Source: Treponema sp.
Lineage (GTDB): Bacteria; Spirochaetota; Spirochaetia; Treponematales; Treponemataceae
Assembly (NCBI GenBank): GCA_024690865.1
Contig: JAILON010000029.1
Span: forward strand, 1-64,000
Direction of reading: 5' to 3'
Length of the DNA: 64,000 nucleotides
The position numbers and the translations under genes were made by a program. The notes below the pieces were generated by a model. That model made no database searches. It worked only from the letters and a program-made list of their open reading frames with translations, and had not been told where the DNA came from. Positions 45,102-54,717 of the stretch are shown piece by piece. Positions within the stretch are counted from its first letter, which is position 1. Every line of letters begins with the position of its first letter.

Positions 45102-45956
45102 CTACATGACGCTGTTGAACAGCTGGGACGTCAACAGCCCCCAGCCGTCCACAAGGACGAAGAGCATCAGCTTGAAAGGCATTGAAATCTGTACCGGAGG
45201 CAACATCATCATACCCATGCTCATCAGTATGCTCGCCACGACCATATCTATAACGATAAAGGGAATGTACAGCAGGACCCCGATCTTGAAGGCGACGGTC
45301 AACTCATGCAGGATATATGAAGGAATTATGATGCTCATAGGCACTTCATCCAAATTCCTCGGCTGCTCCATCCTCGCCATCTTCATGAAGTTGCCCACAT
45401 ACGACTCATAGGCGGGCCTGCCCCCCATGTTTTCGTCCATCTGACTGAACATCCACAGCTTTATGGGCTTCTCCGCCCTTCCGTATGCCTCGGTCAGCGT
45501 TATTTCATTGTCCGACAGAGGTTTGAAAGCATCAGTGTAGAGCTTCTGGAAAGTCGGCCTCATGCAGAATATCGCCATGAACAAGGCAATTCCGTTCAAG
45601 ACGGCCGTGGGAGGCACCTGCTGCAGGGACAGGGCCCGCTTTATGAAGTCCAGCACAATCGAGAAGCGCAGGAAGCAGGTGCACAGGAGCATGATGCTCG
45701 GTGCAAGCGTCAATATCGAAAGCAGGAGCAGCAGCTCTATGCTGAACGCGACCTGATGACCGTCCTGGGGTGCCGAAGCAGAAAAACTGATGTTGGGAAA
45801 ATCTATTCCCGTCAGGCCTTCGGACATCTCGCTCGTTCCCTGGGTCGATCCTTCCGGGAAGCCCCCGTTTCCGGCAGACTGCGGACACACAGGCATGATG
45901 CAAAGCAAGCAGAGTATGCAGGCCAAGACAAGGCGACAGCTTACTAGTTTCTTCAT
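45102..45956 (-). CDS. fliP: Flagellar biosynthesis protein FliP
   Basis: MLCTCFLRFSIVLDFIKRALSLQQVPPTAVLNGIALF, SYILHELTVAFKIGVLLYIPFIVIDMVVASILMSMGMMMLPP. Confidence 0.97.
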   Translation of the reverse strand: MKKLVSCRLVLACILCLLCIMPVCPQSAGNGGFPEGSTQGTSEMSEGLTGIDFPNISFSASAPQDGHQVAFSIELLLLLSILTLAPSIMLLCTCFLRFSIVLDFIKRALSLQQVPPTAVLNGIALFMAIFCMRPTFQKLYTDAFKPLSDNEITLTEAYGRAEKPIKLWMFSQMDENMGGRPAYESYVGNFMKMARMEQPRNLDEVPMSIIIPSYILHELTVAFKIGVLLYIPFIVIDMVVASILMSMGMMMLPPVQISMPFKLMLFVLVDGWGLLTSQLFNSVM

Positions 45957-46678
45957 ATTTCCCCCTCACTGCTCAGCCTGCTGGCCTGCTGGTGAAGCCC
46001 ATCCAAAAGCTCCCTGCTCCGTTCGGACGACATGGAATCCGCAGCCGCACCCGTGGACGCTTTCGGGGAACGCGACATGAAGAGGTCCAGGACATCGGAG
46101 AAGGAGCGAGGCTTGCTCGTCCTGTTCTGCTTGTCAGACCAGAGGTTCATCGCGTTGACCAGTTCCTTGTCCTCCACCTCCCCTATCAGGTTCACGCCGG
46201 CATCGCTGACGCCAAGGATATAGGCTTTGTCCAAGAGGGTGACGATCTGCACGCTCTTGTTCATTCCCAAGGAGACTCCAGACACATGGCGCAGGAAAGT
46301 ATCGTCGCCATCCACAGGGACGGACAGTCCCGCAGCCTTCTTTATATAGCGGAATATCAAGATGATCACGAGGACGACCAAAGCCAAGACGAGGAGCATC
46401 TTGACATAGGAGCCGACCCCTAGGGAAGGAGATGCCGCCACCGCTCCACCACCGGCAGCTGAAGAGGCATTCCCCCATGAAGAGAAATCTATGTCGCCTT
46501 CGCTAAATGCGCCAACATCCTCAGACACAGCAGAAACGCTCTGTCCAGAGTCCCCATTTGAAGGACCACCGGCCTGAGCGCTTACTGCCAGAGGAAGGAA
46601 AATCATGGTAGCAACCCCTATTAAAGCTGCCATAACTTTTTTTGAGTAAATCGTATGTTCCCCCACCCATAAGAACAT
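45953..46678 (-). CDS. fliO: Flagellar biosynthesis protein FliO (FliZ)
   Basis: Single TM (MLLVLALVVLVIILIFRYIKK) plus VSLGMNKSVQIVTLLDKAYILGVSDAGVNLI; start uncertain. Confidence 0.85.
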   Translation of the reverse strand: MFLWVGEHTIYSKKVMAALIGVATMIFLPLAVSAQAGGPSNGDSGQSVSAVSEDVGAFSEGDIDFSSWGNASSAAGGGAVAASPSLGVGSYVKMLLVLALVVLVIILIFRYIKKAAGLSVPVDGDDTFLRHVSGVSLGMNKSVQIVTLLDKAYILGVSDAGVNLIGEVEDKELVNAMNLWSDKQNRTSKPRSFSDVLDLFMSRSPKASTGAAADSMSSERSRELLDGLHQQASRLSSEGEI

Positions 46679-46715
46679 CCGCCCGGCAATCCCACTTGAC
46701 CGGACGGCATGCAAC

Positions 46716-47843
46716 CTACATCTGGCTGGTGACGTGCTCGATCGCCGGAAGAATCTCCGTGACGCGGACACCGAAGTTCTCGTCGATGACGACAACTTCA
46801 CCCTTAGCTATAGGTTTATGGTTTACCAAAATATCTACCGGCTCTCCGGCAAGTTTGTCAAGTTCGATGATCGTTCCCTCGCCCATACCGAGGATTTCCT
46901 TTATGGTTTTCTTTGTACGGCCAAGCTCGACCGTCATCTCCATAAAGACATCCATGATAAGGCCAATGTTGCCCTGCTCCGTACTGCCTCCAGCTTGCTG
47001 CAGGTTCGGGAAAGCAAGGGACTGAACATTTGGCGGCGTTGACAGCGGTTGCATTCCAGCCATATTCACTCCCATAAGGGGCTGCTGCATCATCGGCTGC
47101 CCCATCATTATATTTGGATTCATAGCAGGCGAACCCATCGCCTGCCCAGCTGTAGGCATAGCCATAGCCGAAGCCGCATCGGGAGCAGGCGCAACACCCC
47201 CTCCCAAAGCCCGAGCCATTCCATCCGCGACGGAAGAGCTTACAGCTTCCCACATATCGTATGTCGTCCCATCAATAGTGACAGGATATGTGAACAAAAC
47301 AAACTGGTTCTGCGGCATCCGCACCATTGCCTTGGGCTGGTTGACCGCCTCAGGGCTGTTGGTGGCAAGGCCGGGCAAATTTCCACCCGCGCTCAGGGCC
47401 GTAATCTCCGCACCGGAATGGTTGGAGACAACCTCGGAGATGACGGAGAGGGCCATGTCGTCCAGCTCCGCACTGTCCTCCTTGTTAATCAATGAAACCA
47501 ACTTCTGCGCAAACTCAGGAGCAAGTAGGAAAAGGTGGTCGCCGGAAAGTCCCGTGGAAAAATCCAACATGACGGCAACGACGGTCTCCGGTATCTTGGC
47601 CAGAAGCTGATCGCGGCCGACCGTCTCAACAGACGGATCCTCGCACTGGATTTCGGTTCCCGTCATCGTGCCGAGGTTGGCGGCAAGCTTATCCTTTATG
47701 CCTCCGGCGAAGTTCTTCAGCGTCGGCTCGTCTATCGCAATCTGGGGATCCGCCTTCGTAGAACCGCTCGCGCTCAAGCCGCCAGTGTCAACTCCAGAAA
47801 GCAGGGCATCAATTTCAGCCTGTGATATAGATCCTTCACTCAT
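46716..47843 (-). CDS. fliY: Flagellar motor switch protein FliY/FliN
   Basis: ISQAEIDALLSG N-term peptide, CheC/FliY-like middle, C-terminal SpoA domain (MTVELGRTKKTIKEILGMGEGTIIELDKLAGEPVDILVN). Confidence 0.94.
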   Translation of the reverse strand: MSEGSISQAEIDALLSGVDTGGLSASGSTKADPQIAIDEPTLKNFAGGIKDKLAANLGTMTGTEIQCEDPSVETVGRDQLLAKIPETVVAVMLDFSTGLSGDHLFLLAPEFAQKLVSLINKEDSAELDDMALSVISEVVSNHSGAEITALSAGGNLPGLATNSPEAVNQPKAMVRMPQNQFVLFTYPVTIDGTTYDMWEAVSSSVADGMARALGGGVAPAPDAASAMAMPTAGQAMGSPAMNPNIMMGQPMMQQPLMGVNMAGMQPLSTPPNVQSLAFPNLQQAGGSTEQGNIGLIMDVFMEMTVELGRTKKTIKEILGMGEGTIIELDKLAGEPVDILVNHKPIAKGEVVVIDENFGVRVTEILPAIEHVTSQM

Positions 47844-48880
47844 ATAGATTCTTCTCCTTCATTGGCGGTTGACAACTCTTCAAAGTCATCCTTGTCATCT
47901 TCCTCAATCTTGCCTATGACCTGAATGGCCATCTTCTTTCCAACCACACCAGGCTGGCAGAAGAACTTCTTCTTGTTTCCTATCGCAAGGGTCAGAGGAT
48001 CCGTTATCTTCGTATTGACCAATCTGACGACATCGCCGACCCGCAGGCCAACGACATCCCGTATGGGAACATTCAAAGAGCCGATTTCGGCAACAAGCGC
48101 CATCTCGACATCTGAAATCTTCTCCTTCAACGTACCCAGATACTGGGTCGTCGAACTGCGGCGCACGGAACTGAACCAGAACTGCGACGAAAGCTTGGAG
48201 ACAATCGGCTCTATCGTGAGGTAGGGAATACAGATGTTCATCATTCCCGCCTCATCGCCAATCTTTATCTCAAGCGTCACAAGGATAACCATTTCGGTCG
48301 GAGGCACGATCTGGGCAAACTGGGGGTTCGTCTCGATCTGCTGAAGCCTCGGCCTGAGGTCTATAACCTGGGTCCACGACTCGCGCATGTTCGCAAGGAT
48401 GCGGACAATGATTCCTTCCATGACGGACTGCTCTATGTCCGTCAAGTCACGGTTCACCTTTCCGCCCGTATCGCCGGAGCCACCGAAGAGGCGGTCAATC
48501 ATTATGAACGTAATCTCAGGGGCAATCTCCAAGACAGCGTTTCCCTTCAAAGGATCCATATTGATGACAGCCAAGGTTGTCGGCGTAGGTATGGACCGGA
48601 TGAACTCCTCATAGGTGAGCTGATCAACCGAAGCCACATGCACGTGAACCAAGGTGCGCAACTGCGCGGAAAGGCTCGTCGTGGTAAGGCGAGCGAAGGT
48701 TTCGTGCATGTTGGAGACAGTACGAATCTGCTCCTTGGAGAACTTGTCCGGACGGCGGAAGTCGTATATCTTTATGCGACGAGTGTCGCTGACCGGCTTA
48801 AAGTCGTCCGACTCGCTCTCGCCCGAGCTTATGGCTTGGAGAAGCTGGTCTATTTCATCCTGTGACAGAACTTCATTCAT
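47840..48880 (-). CDS. fliM: Flagellar motor switch protein FliM
   Basis: LSQDEIDQLLQAI, YDFRRPDKFSKEQIRTVSNMHETFARLTTTSLS. Confidence 0.97.
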   Translation of the reverse strand: MNEVLSQDEIDQLLQAISSGESESDDFKPVSDTRRIKIYDFRRPDKFSKEQIRTVSNMHETFARLTTTSLSAQLRTLVHVHVASVDQLTYEEFIRSIPTPTTLAVINMDPLKGNAVLEIAPEITFIMIDRLFGGSGDTGGKVNRDLTDIEQSVMEGIIVRILANMRESWTQVIDLRPRLQQIETNPQFAQIVPPTEMVILVTLEIKIGDEAGMMNICIPYLTIEPIVSKLSSQFWFSSVRRSSTTQYLGTLKEKISDVEMALVAEIGSLNVPIRDVVGLRVGDVVRLVNTKITDPLTLAIGNKKKFFCQPGVVGKKMAIQVIGKIEEDDKDDFEELSTANEGEESI

Positions 48881-48935
48881 GTCTTATTCCACCCTATTTT
48901 ATCCCAATAACTTCAAATAATAAGTTATGTTCTAC

Positions 48936-49490
48936 TTACTGTGAAACCACATCCTTCGCCGTAAACATGACAGAGCGAATCTTGGAATTGCTCAAGATGT
49001 TGTCATTGATTCCTTCGCGAATCTCGATCTTTATCTCGTCCTCGCGTCCAGGCCCAAGCTCTTCCGCAGTCTTGGAGGAGAAGTAACGGCGCAAGTAGTC
49101 GATGATCTCAATACGCCTCGCCGTAATCTCGGAAGAAGCCTGCTTGTCATCCTTCTTGTAGCCCAAGACGACCTGGACCGAAACGCTTGAAGCAATCGGA
49201 TCCGACGTCTGCGTCCTCACCTGGTCAAGGGACGTATACCACTCCAACTCCTCGCGCTGGGTCGTATACTCCTCGCTGATCGGAATCGCAGTGTTGGAGC
49301 TGCTGCTCTTCGTCATCAGCTTGACGGCTATAAAGACGACCGTTATTATAAAGATGACGGCCGCAAGCGCAATCAAAATCCACTTAAGGAGCGCAGGGAA
49401 AGCTCCCTTGAGCCCGCCCTTCTTCGCAGGGGCCTCTCCGCCACCACCGAGATCGTCGCCCAAGTCTGCTGCTGCGTTATCATCTGCCAT
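48936..49490 (-). CDS. fliL: Flagellar basal body-associated protein FliL
   Basis: Single TM, FliL-type C-terminal domain, operon position. Confidence 0.9.
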   Translation of the reverse strand: MADDNAAADLGDDLGGGGEAPAKKGGLKGAFPALLKWILIALAAVIFIITVVFIAVKLMTKSSSSNTAIPISEEYTTQREELEWYTSLDQVRTQTSDPIASSVSVQVVLGYKKDDKQASSEITARRIEIIDYLRRYFSSKTAEELGPGREDEIKIEIREGINDNILSNSKIRSVMFTAKDVVSQ

Positions 49491-49531
49491 ATCATCCTCC
49501 CAAAAGAAAAACTCTAATCTTCTATTTTACC

Positions 49532-49559
49532 TTATCGGCAAATAAATTTTCAATCTATA
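49532..49559 (-). promoter_or_regulatory. Candidate sigma-28 promoter upstream of fliL
   Basis: Minus strand TATAGATT-N12-GCCGATAA; -10 matches the FliA consensus 8/8. Confidence 0.5.
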
Positions 49560-49591
49560 GACAATCCGTCATGGCAATCATTAAAAATGCC

Positions 49592-50314
49592 TTAGAAATG
49601 CCCCTCGTCCAATATTATTATGTCAACACGGCGGTTGTAGGCCCTGCCCTCCTCCGTGTCGTTCGTAAACTTGGGCCTCGTGTCGGCATATCCGGCAATT
49701 GAAAACTTGCCCTCGTCAACCCCAAAGTCCGACAGGTAGTGGAGCACGTTGGCGGCTCTGGTCGCGGACAGCTCCCAGTTGCTCGTAAACTCGCTGCCGA
49801 GAGGGACGGGAGTATTGTCCGTATGCCCCTCTATCCGGTAGCGCAGGTCCTTGACCTTGTCTTCGTTGAAAAACTGGGAAAGGCGTATCAAGGTCTCCCT
49901 CGTCTCGTCTATGTTCAGATCCGCACTTCCTTGATCAAAGAAGGCATCGGATATCAGCGATATGACGATTCCCCGCTCATCGCTCGTCACCGTAACCTTG
50001 GTGGATTTGATGTCGGGCTGGAAAATACTAATGGCCTTCTTCATCGTAGGCCCAAGGTGGCTACCTTTTTCCAGAGAAGGAAGGGAAGAGATGACGTTTC
50101 CCATGTCCGCCAGCCGGCCTTGGCTCAAGGAAATTCCACCGCCTGCATTGTTGTTCTGTATGGACGCAGAAAGGGCCGCCATCTGGACGGCATCCGTCTC
50201 CGTCGGATCGTACAGAGCAACGAAGAAGCAGAGCATGAGCGTAATCATGTCTCCATAGGTTCCCTGCCAGGCTGTGGACGGCTTTTCTGGATCCTTTTTC
50301 TGTTTCTTTGCCAT
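49592..50314 (-). CDS. motB: Flagellar motor protein MotB
   Basis: WQGTYGDMITLMLCFFVALYD TM/plug region, OmpA-like EGHTDNTPV. Confidence 0.95.
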   Translation of the reverse strand: MAKKQKKDPEKPSTAWQGTYGDMITLMLCFFVALYDPTETDAVQMAALSASIQNNNAGGGISLSQGRLADMGNVISSLPSLEKGSHLGPTMKKAISIFQPDIKSTKVTVTSDERGIVISLISDAFFDQGSADLNIDETRETLIRLSQFFNEDKVKDLRYRIEGHTDNTPVPLGSEFTSNWELSATRAANVLHYLSDFGVDEGKFSIAGYADTRPKFTNDTEEGRAYNRRVDIIILDEGHF

Positions 50315-50329
50315 GCTTAAGCCCCTGCC

Positions 50330-51112
50330 TTAGTCTTTCAGGACGTTGGCCTCGACCGTCTTACGGGTCTTCGGATCAAGGTAGGTGAGCAGCTTCTGCG
50401 CAAGGACGCGGGGGTTGTCTCCGCCCTGAATTGAAAGGATTCCCTCTATGACCATCTCCTTGGAGTTCATCTCGTTGGCATTCTGGGCGATCAGCTTCTG
50501 GGACATAGGTCCAAACAACCAGTTAGCAAGCCACGCACCGTACAGGGTCGTAATAAGGGCCGTAGCCATGTTGGGTCCCAGAGAGCTCTTGTCCTCCAGG
50601 TTGCGCAACATTCCTATAAGACCGATAACCGTACCCATCATTCCGAATCCAGGACCGAATCCTGCCCACTGGATCATCAAGTTGATATACTTCATGTGGC
50701 GGGCCTCTGTCTGGGCCATCTCGCTTTCAAGAATCGCACGGATGACGTTTCCATCGGAACCGTCGACCATCAGGCGCAAACCTTCCTTCAAGAAGGGGTC
50801 GTCCAGATCATCAAGTCCTTCCTCAAGTGCAAGGATTCCCTCGCGGCGGGCCTTCTCGCTCAGGGAGACCATGTTCTCGACAATGGCAGCCTCTCCGAAG
50901 TCAAAGACCTTGAAGGTACGTCCGACGATTTTGAACAGCTGCAGGATGTCCGCCATAGGGGCACAAATCCACAGGGAGAAGTAGGAACCTCCCACCGTAA
51001 CGAAAACCGAAGGAATATCAATAATGTTCATGACGGAGCTTCCGCCCGAAATAACTCCGAGGAAGATTGCGGCCGCACCGCCAAGCAAACCGATTAATGT
51101 CGCTATATCCAT
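50330..51112 (-). CDS. motA: Flagellar motor protein MotA
   Basis: MotA family TMs, AGFGPGFGMMGTVIGLIGMLRNL, LITTLYGAWLANWLFGPMSQKL. Confidence 0.95.
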   Translation of the reverse strand: MDIATLIGLLGGAAAIFLGVISGGSSVMNIIDIPSVFVTVGGSYFSLWICAPMADILQLFKIVGRTFKVFDFGEAAIVENMVSLSEKARREGILALEEGLDDLDDPFLKEGLRLMVDGSDGNVIRAILESEMAQTEARHMKYINLMIQWAGFGPGFGMMGTVIGLIGMLRNLEDKSSLGPNMATALITTLYGAWLANWLFGPMSQKLIAQNANEMNSKEMVIEGILSIQGGDNPRVLAQKLLTYLDPKTRKTVEANVLKD

Positions 51113-51198
51113 AATGAAGAAGGAGCCTCCCACTATTCCGTTTTTTTTATTGTCGGTAAATTCTTCTTAAATTCTAAACGAAAGTTATAATTTCCAAG

Positions 51199-51393
51199 TT
51201 ATAATTCTTGGTTTATGCCTATCTTTCGCCTGTATGCAACTATCCGCTCTATCACTTCCTCAGGACTTTCCCTCACCACGACCTTCTTGCCGGAAAGCAT
51301 CGTCAGCGTCAAGTCCGGGGTTTGTTCCATATATTCGACCTGGTGTGGATTTATCCAGTACCGTTTCCCGTCCAAGCGTGTCACTTCAACCAT
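51199..51393 (-). CDS. flbD: Flagellar protein FlbD
   Basis: MVEVTRLDGKRYWINPHQVEYMEQTPDLTLTMLSGKKVVVRES. Confidence 0.93.
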   Translation of the reverse strand: MVEVTRLDGKRYWINPHQVEYMEQTPDLTLTMLSGKKVVVRESPEEVIERIVAYRRKIGINQEL

Positions 51394-51453
51394 AATACTA
51401 TATAATGAACTATAAATCGGCTGCCGTCAAGAGCTTTTGACCGAAAAACCCAC

Positions 51454-51981
51454 TCACATAAAGGACTTTATCCCCCGGCAGATTTTCAAGCCATACTCCT
51501 CCATATTGTAGGAAAAACCGGCAGTCGCCCACTGAACAATCTGACCAATGAACTCACACTTGAGGATTTCCACAACGGCATCGCTCTGGACAGGCGAAAG
51601 CCGCTGCTCGCCCCCGATCATCCCCACGAGCCAAGATGCAACCTTTCCGCAAAACACGTCAAAATAGCCCATGTACAGGCCGCGCCGGGAGGAGGCGAAT
51701 ACGGCGGAAACCAAGGTCCGGTTCTCCTCCAAGCAGGAATAGAAACGCTCCAAGGCATCGGACAGGGACATATCGGCCCCTCCCCCGCCCAAAAGACCTT
51801 CGGCCCGTTCCAAGAACATCGACTCCAGCAGGGAAGGGATGTCTTGAAAATGATAATAAAAGGTATTCCTGTTTATGCAGCAGCCGGCCGCTATGTCGCC
51901 CACCGTGATCTTTTCCAAGCCCTTCTCCGCAAGCAGGGCCAAAAAAGTCCGCTCGATCTCCCGTCTGGTCAAGTTTTCCAT
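51454..51981 (-). CDS. TetR-family transcriptional regulator
   Basis: HTH LTRREIERTFLALLAEKGLEKITVGDIAAGCCINRNTFYYHFQDI. Confidence 0.9.
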   Translation of the reverse strand: MENLTRREIERTFLALLAEKGLEKITVGDIAAGCCINRNTFYYHFQDIPSLLESMFLERAEGLLGGGGADMSLSDALERFYSCLEENRTLVSAVFASSRRGLYMGYFDVFCGKVASWLVGMIGGEQRLSPVQSDAVVEILKCEFIGQIVQWATAGFSYNMEEYGLKICRGIKSFM

Positions 51982-52113
51982 GATAAAACGATTATAGCAG
52001 AGGAAAAATCTTTAGTCAAATAACAAGAAATGCCCAAAAGTCAGACAAAACCCCACAAAACGCCTATTCTCTTTGTCCGCAGAAAAAGCTACTCTCTGCC
52101 GGAGAGGTATGCA

Positions 52114-53001
52114 ATGAGACCAGTAAAGATTCTGACCGACTCCTGCTCGGACTTAAGCCGGGACCTGAGGGAAAAGTACGACATCGACTACGCGAGGATG
52201 AAGACCGTCTACGACGGGAAGGAGCAGTGGGCAAGCCTTGACTTTGAATACTACACGCCCAAGCAGCTCTACGACATATTAAGGAAGGGCAACAGGATCC
52301 TCACGACCCAGGTTCCGCCGGACGAGTTCTCAAGAATCTTCACCGAATACTTGGACAAGGGCTTTGACATCGTATATGTCGGCTGTTCGCTCAAGCAGTC
52401 CGGTTCCGTCAACACAGGAGCCGTCGTCGCCAGGACCCTGCTCGAGTCCCACCCCGACGCGAACATCTTCTGCATCGACTCCATGAATGCCTGTATCGGA
52501 GAGGGAATGCTCGCAATCAAGGGAGCAGCCTACCGCGCCCAGGGCTTGGGCGCAAAGGAAATTTACGACAGGCTGGTAGCCGAACGCAAACACATCAACC
52601 AGTACGTGACGGTGCATTCACTGGACTACATGAAGCGGGCCGGCAGGGTCAAGGCTTCCGCTGCATTTTTCGGCAACCTGCTCGGGGTCAAGCCCATCCT
52701 CATAGCGGATGCAACAGGTGCCCAAGCAGCCTTCAAAAAGGTCAAAGGCAGGATGAACTCCTTCCACGAAATCGTCAGCATGCTTAAAGAAAGCATCATA
52801 GATGCCGAAAACCAAACCGTCTACCTGTGCCACGCCGACTGCGAGCAGGAGGAAGTGGATACGCTCGTGCAGCTCGTCAAGAGCGAAATAAACTGCAAGG
52901 ACGTGCACGTCAGCTACATCGGCCCGATTATCGGGGCCTCCATCGGTCCCGATGCCATAGGCATCTGGGCATACGGAAAAGAAGTGACGTTCGAAGGGTA
53001 A
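52114..53001 (+). CDS. DegV family protein (FakB-like fatty-acid binding)
   Basis: VKILTDSCSDLSRDLREKYDI, TTQVPPDEF, SLKQSGSVNTG, HSLDYMKRAGRVKASAAFFGNLLGVKPIL. Confidence 0.9.
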   Translation: MRPVKILTDSCSDLSRDLREKYDIDYARMKTVYDGKEQWASLDFEYYTPKQLYDILRKGNRILTTQVPPDEFSRIFTEYLDKGFDIVYVGCSLKQSGSVNTGAVVARTLLESHPDANIFCIDSMNACIGEGMLAIKGAAYRAQGLGAKEIYDRLVAERKHINQYVTVHSLDYMKRAGRVKASAAFFGNLLGVKPILIADATGAQAAFKKVKGRMNSFHEIVSMLKESIIDAENQTVYLCHADCEQEEVDTLVQLVKSEINCKDVHVSYIGPIIGASIGPDAIGIWAYGKEVTFEG

Positions 53002-53011
53002 ATCAAGGGGA

Positions 53012-54706
53012 ATGGAAATGGCCAGCAACGTGCTAGACGGAAAAGACCTCATCAAATTCATCACGGCAGGAGCAGCAAACCTGAGGGAACACGCCCAGAT
53101 CGTCAACGACCTGAATGTATTCCCCATCCCGGACGGAGACACGGGCGAGAACATGAGCCTGACGATTGAAGGAGGAATCGGAGCCTTCGGCGGTGCTGGC
53201 GAAGGTGCCATCGGAGACTCAATCGGCGAAGCCTCCTCAAAAATAGCCTCGGGCATGTTGATGAATGCACGGGGCAACTCCGGGGTCATCCTCTCCCAGC
53301 TTTTCGCCGGAATCGCGGATAGACTCAAGGACAAGAAAACTGCCAGCGTGATAGACCTGGCGGACGCGCTCAAGATGGGCGTTGACAGGGCATACAAGGC
53401 GGTCGTCAATCCAACGGAAGGCACCATACTGACGGTTGCAAGGGAGACCAGCGATTTCGTCTATTCCCGGGTGAACGACGAGTCAAGCGGCAGTTCCCTT
53501 ATGGACGACACGCTCAAGGAGATGCGGGACTCACTGGACCGCACGCCAGAGCTCCTTTCCGTCCTCAAGGAGGCGGGGGTCGTGGACTCGGGGGGAGCAG
53601 GCCTCTACTATATCGTGGAAGGAATCTACCGGACCCTCCGGGGAGAAGGCACGACGGGGGAAGCGTACACCGCGGCCCCGACGCAGAAGAAGCTGGACTT
53701 CGGCAAGTTTACGGAATTCGACGTCATGAAATACGGCTACTGCACGGAATTCCTGCTCCGCCTGCAGACCTCCAAGATAGAGCTTTCCAGCTTCAAGATT
53801 GACAAGCTGATAAGCTTCCTGACCACGGTCGGGGATTCCATCGTCGCATTCCAGAACGGGACCATCGTCAAGGTCCACGTCCATACGATGACGCCCGGCA
53901 TGGTGCTGGACTACTGCCAGAAATACGGCGAGTTCCTCACGATAAAGATTGAAAACATGACGCTTGAACACAACGAGTCCACGGTGACCAACAACTTCAT
54001 GGCGCATGGTGAAATCGTCAAGGCGGAAAAACAGGCGAAACGCAAGAAGTACGCCACCATCGCCGTCGCAAACGGCGGGGGCATCCAGAAGACCTTCCGG
54101 GACTTGGGGGCAGACTTCGTCATAGACGGCGGGCAGACGAAAAACCCCTCCTCCGAAGACTTCATACGGGCGTTCGACACGGTCAATGCCGATACGATTT
54201 TCGTCCTCCCGAACAACTCAAACATCATCCTTGCGGCCCGGCAGGCTGCGGAACTGTACGAAAAGTCCGACGTCCGGGTCATAGACAGCAAGACCATCGG
54301 GGACGGCTATGCGGCACTGACGATGCTCTCCTACGACAGCGCGGACAGCGAGAAAATCGTACAGAACTTCACGGAAGCCATGGAGGGAGTCCAGACGGGC
54401 GAGGTTTCCATCGCCGTCAGGGACGCAAAGATTGGCGGCATGGAAATCCACTGCGGGGACTACATCGGCTTCTGTGGAAAGAGCATGCTCAGCTGCGACA
54501 GGGAGCGGATAGAGACGGCACGGAAGCTCGCCGATTCGCTCAAGGCAGGAGAGCACGAATTCATGATAGTGATATACGGAAAGTCCGTCGGCACAGAGGA
54601 ACGGGAGGACTTCCACACGTCCATCACGAAAAGCTACCCCAAGCTGGAGCTGTACGAGATAGACGGGGGACAGGACATCTACGACTACCTCCTGATACTG
54701 CAATAA
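53012..54706 (+). CDS. DAK2/DhaL-domain protein (FakA/YloV-like fatty acid kinase)
   Basis: FPIPDGDTGENMSLTIEGG, ARGNSGVILSQLFAGIADRL, VDSGGAGLYYIVEGIY; FakA-type middle and C-terminal domains. Confidence 0.9.
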   Translation: MEMASNVLDGKDLIKFITAGAANLREHAQIVNDLNVFPIPDGDTGENMSLTIEGGIGAFGGAGEGAIGDSIGEASSKIASGMLMNARGNSGVILSQLFAGIADRLKDKKTASVIDLADALKMGVDRAYKAVVNPTEGTILTVARETSDFVYSRVNDESSGSSLMDDTLKEMRDSLDRTPELLSVLKEAGVVDSGGAGLYYIVEGIYRTLRGEGTTGEAYTAAPTQKKLDFGKFTEFDVMKYGYCTEFLLRLQTSKIELSSFKIDKLISFLTTVGDSIVAFQNGTIVKVHVHTMTPGMVLDYCQKYGEFLTIKIENMTLEHNESTVTNNFMAHGEIVKAEKQAKRKKYATIAVANGGGIQKTFRDLGADFVIDGGQTKNPSSEDFIRAFDTVNADTIFVLPNNSNIILAARQAAELYEKSDVRVIDSKTIGDGYAALTMLSYDSADSEKIVQNFTEAMEGVQTGEVSIAVRDAKIGGMEIHCGDYIGFCGKSMLSCDRERIETARKLADSLKAGEHEFMIVIYGKSVGTEEREDFHTSITKSYPKLELYEIDGGQDIYDYLLILQ

Positions 54707-54717
54707 ACGGTCATTAT

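Noticed and set aside
48906-48927. AT-only hairpin ATAACTT...AAGTTAT between fliM and fliL
   Set aside because: Low stability and no further support for function
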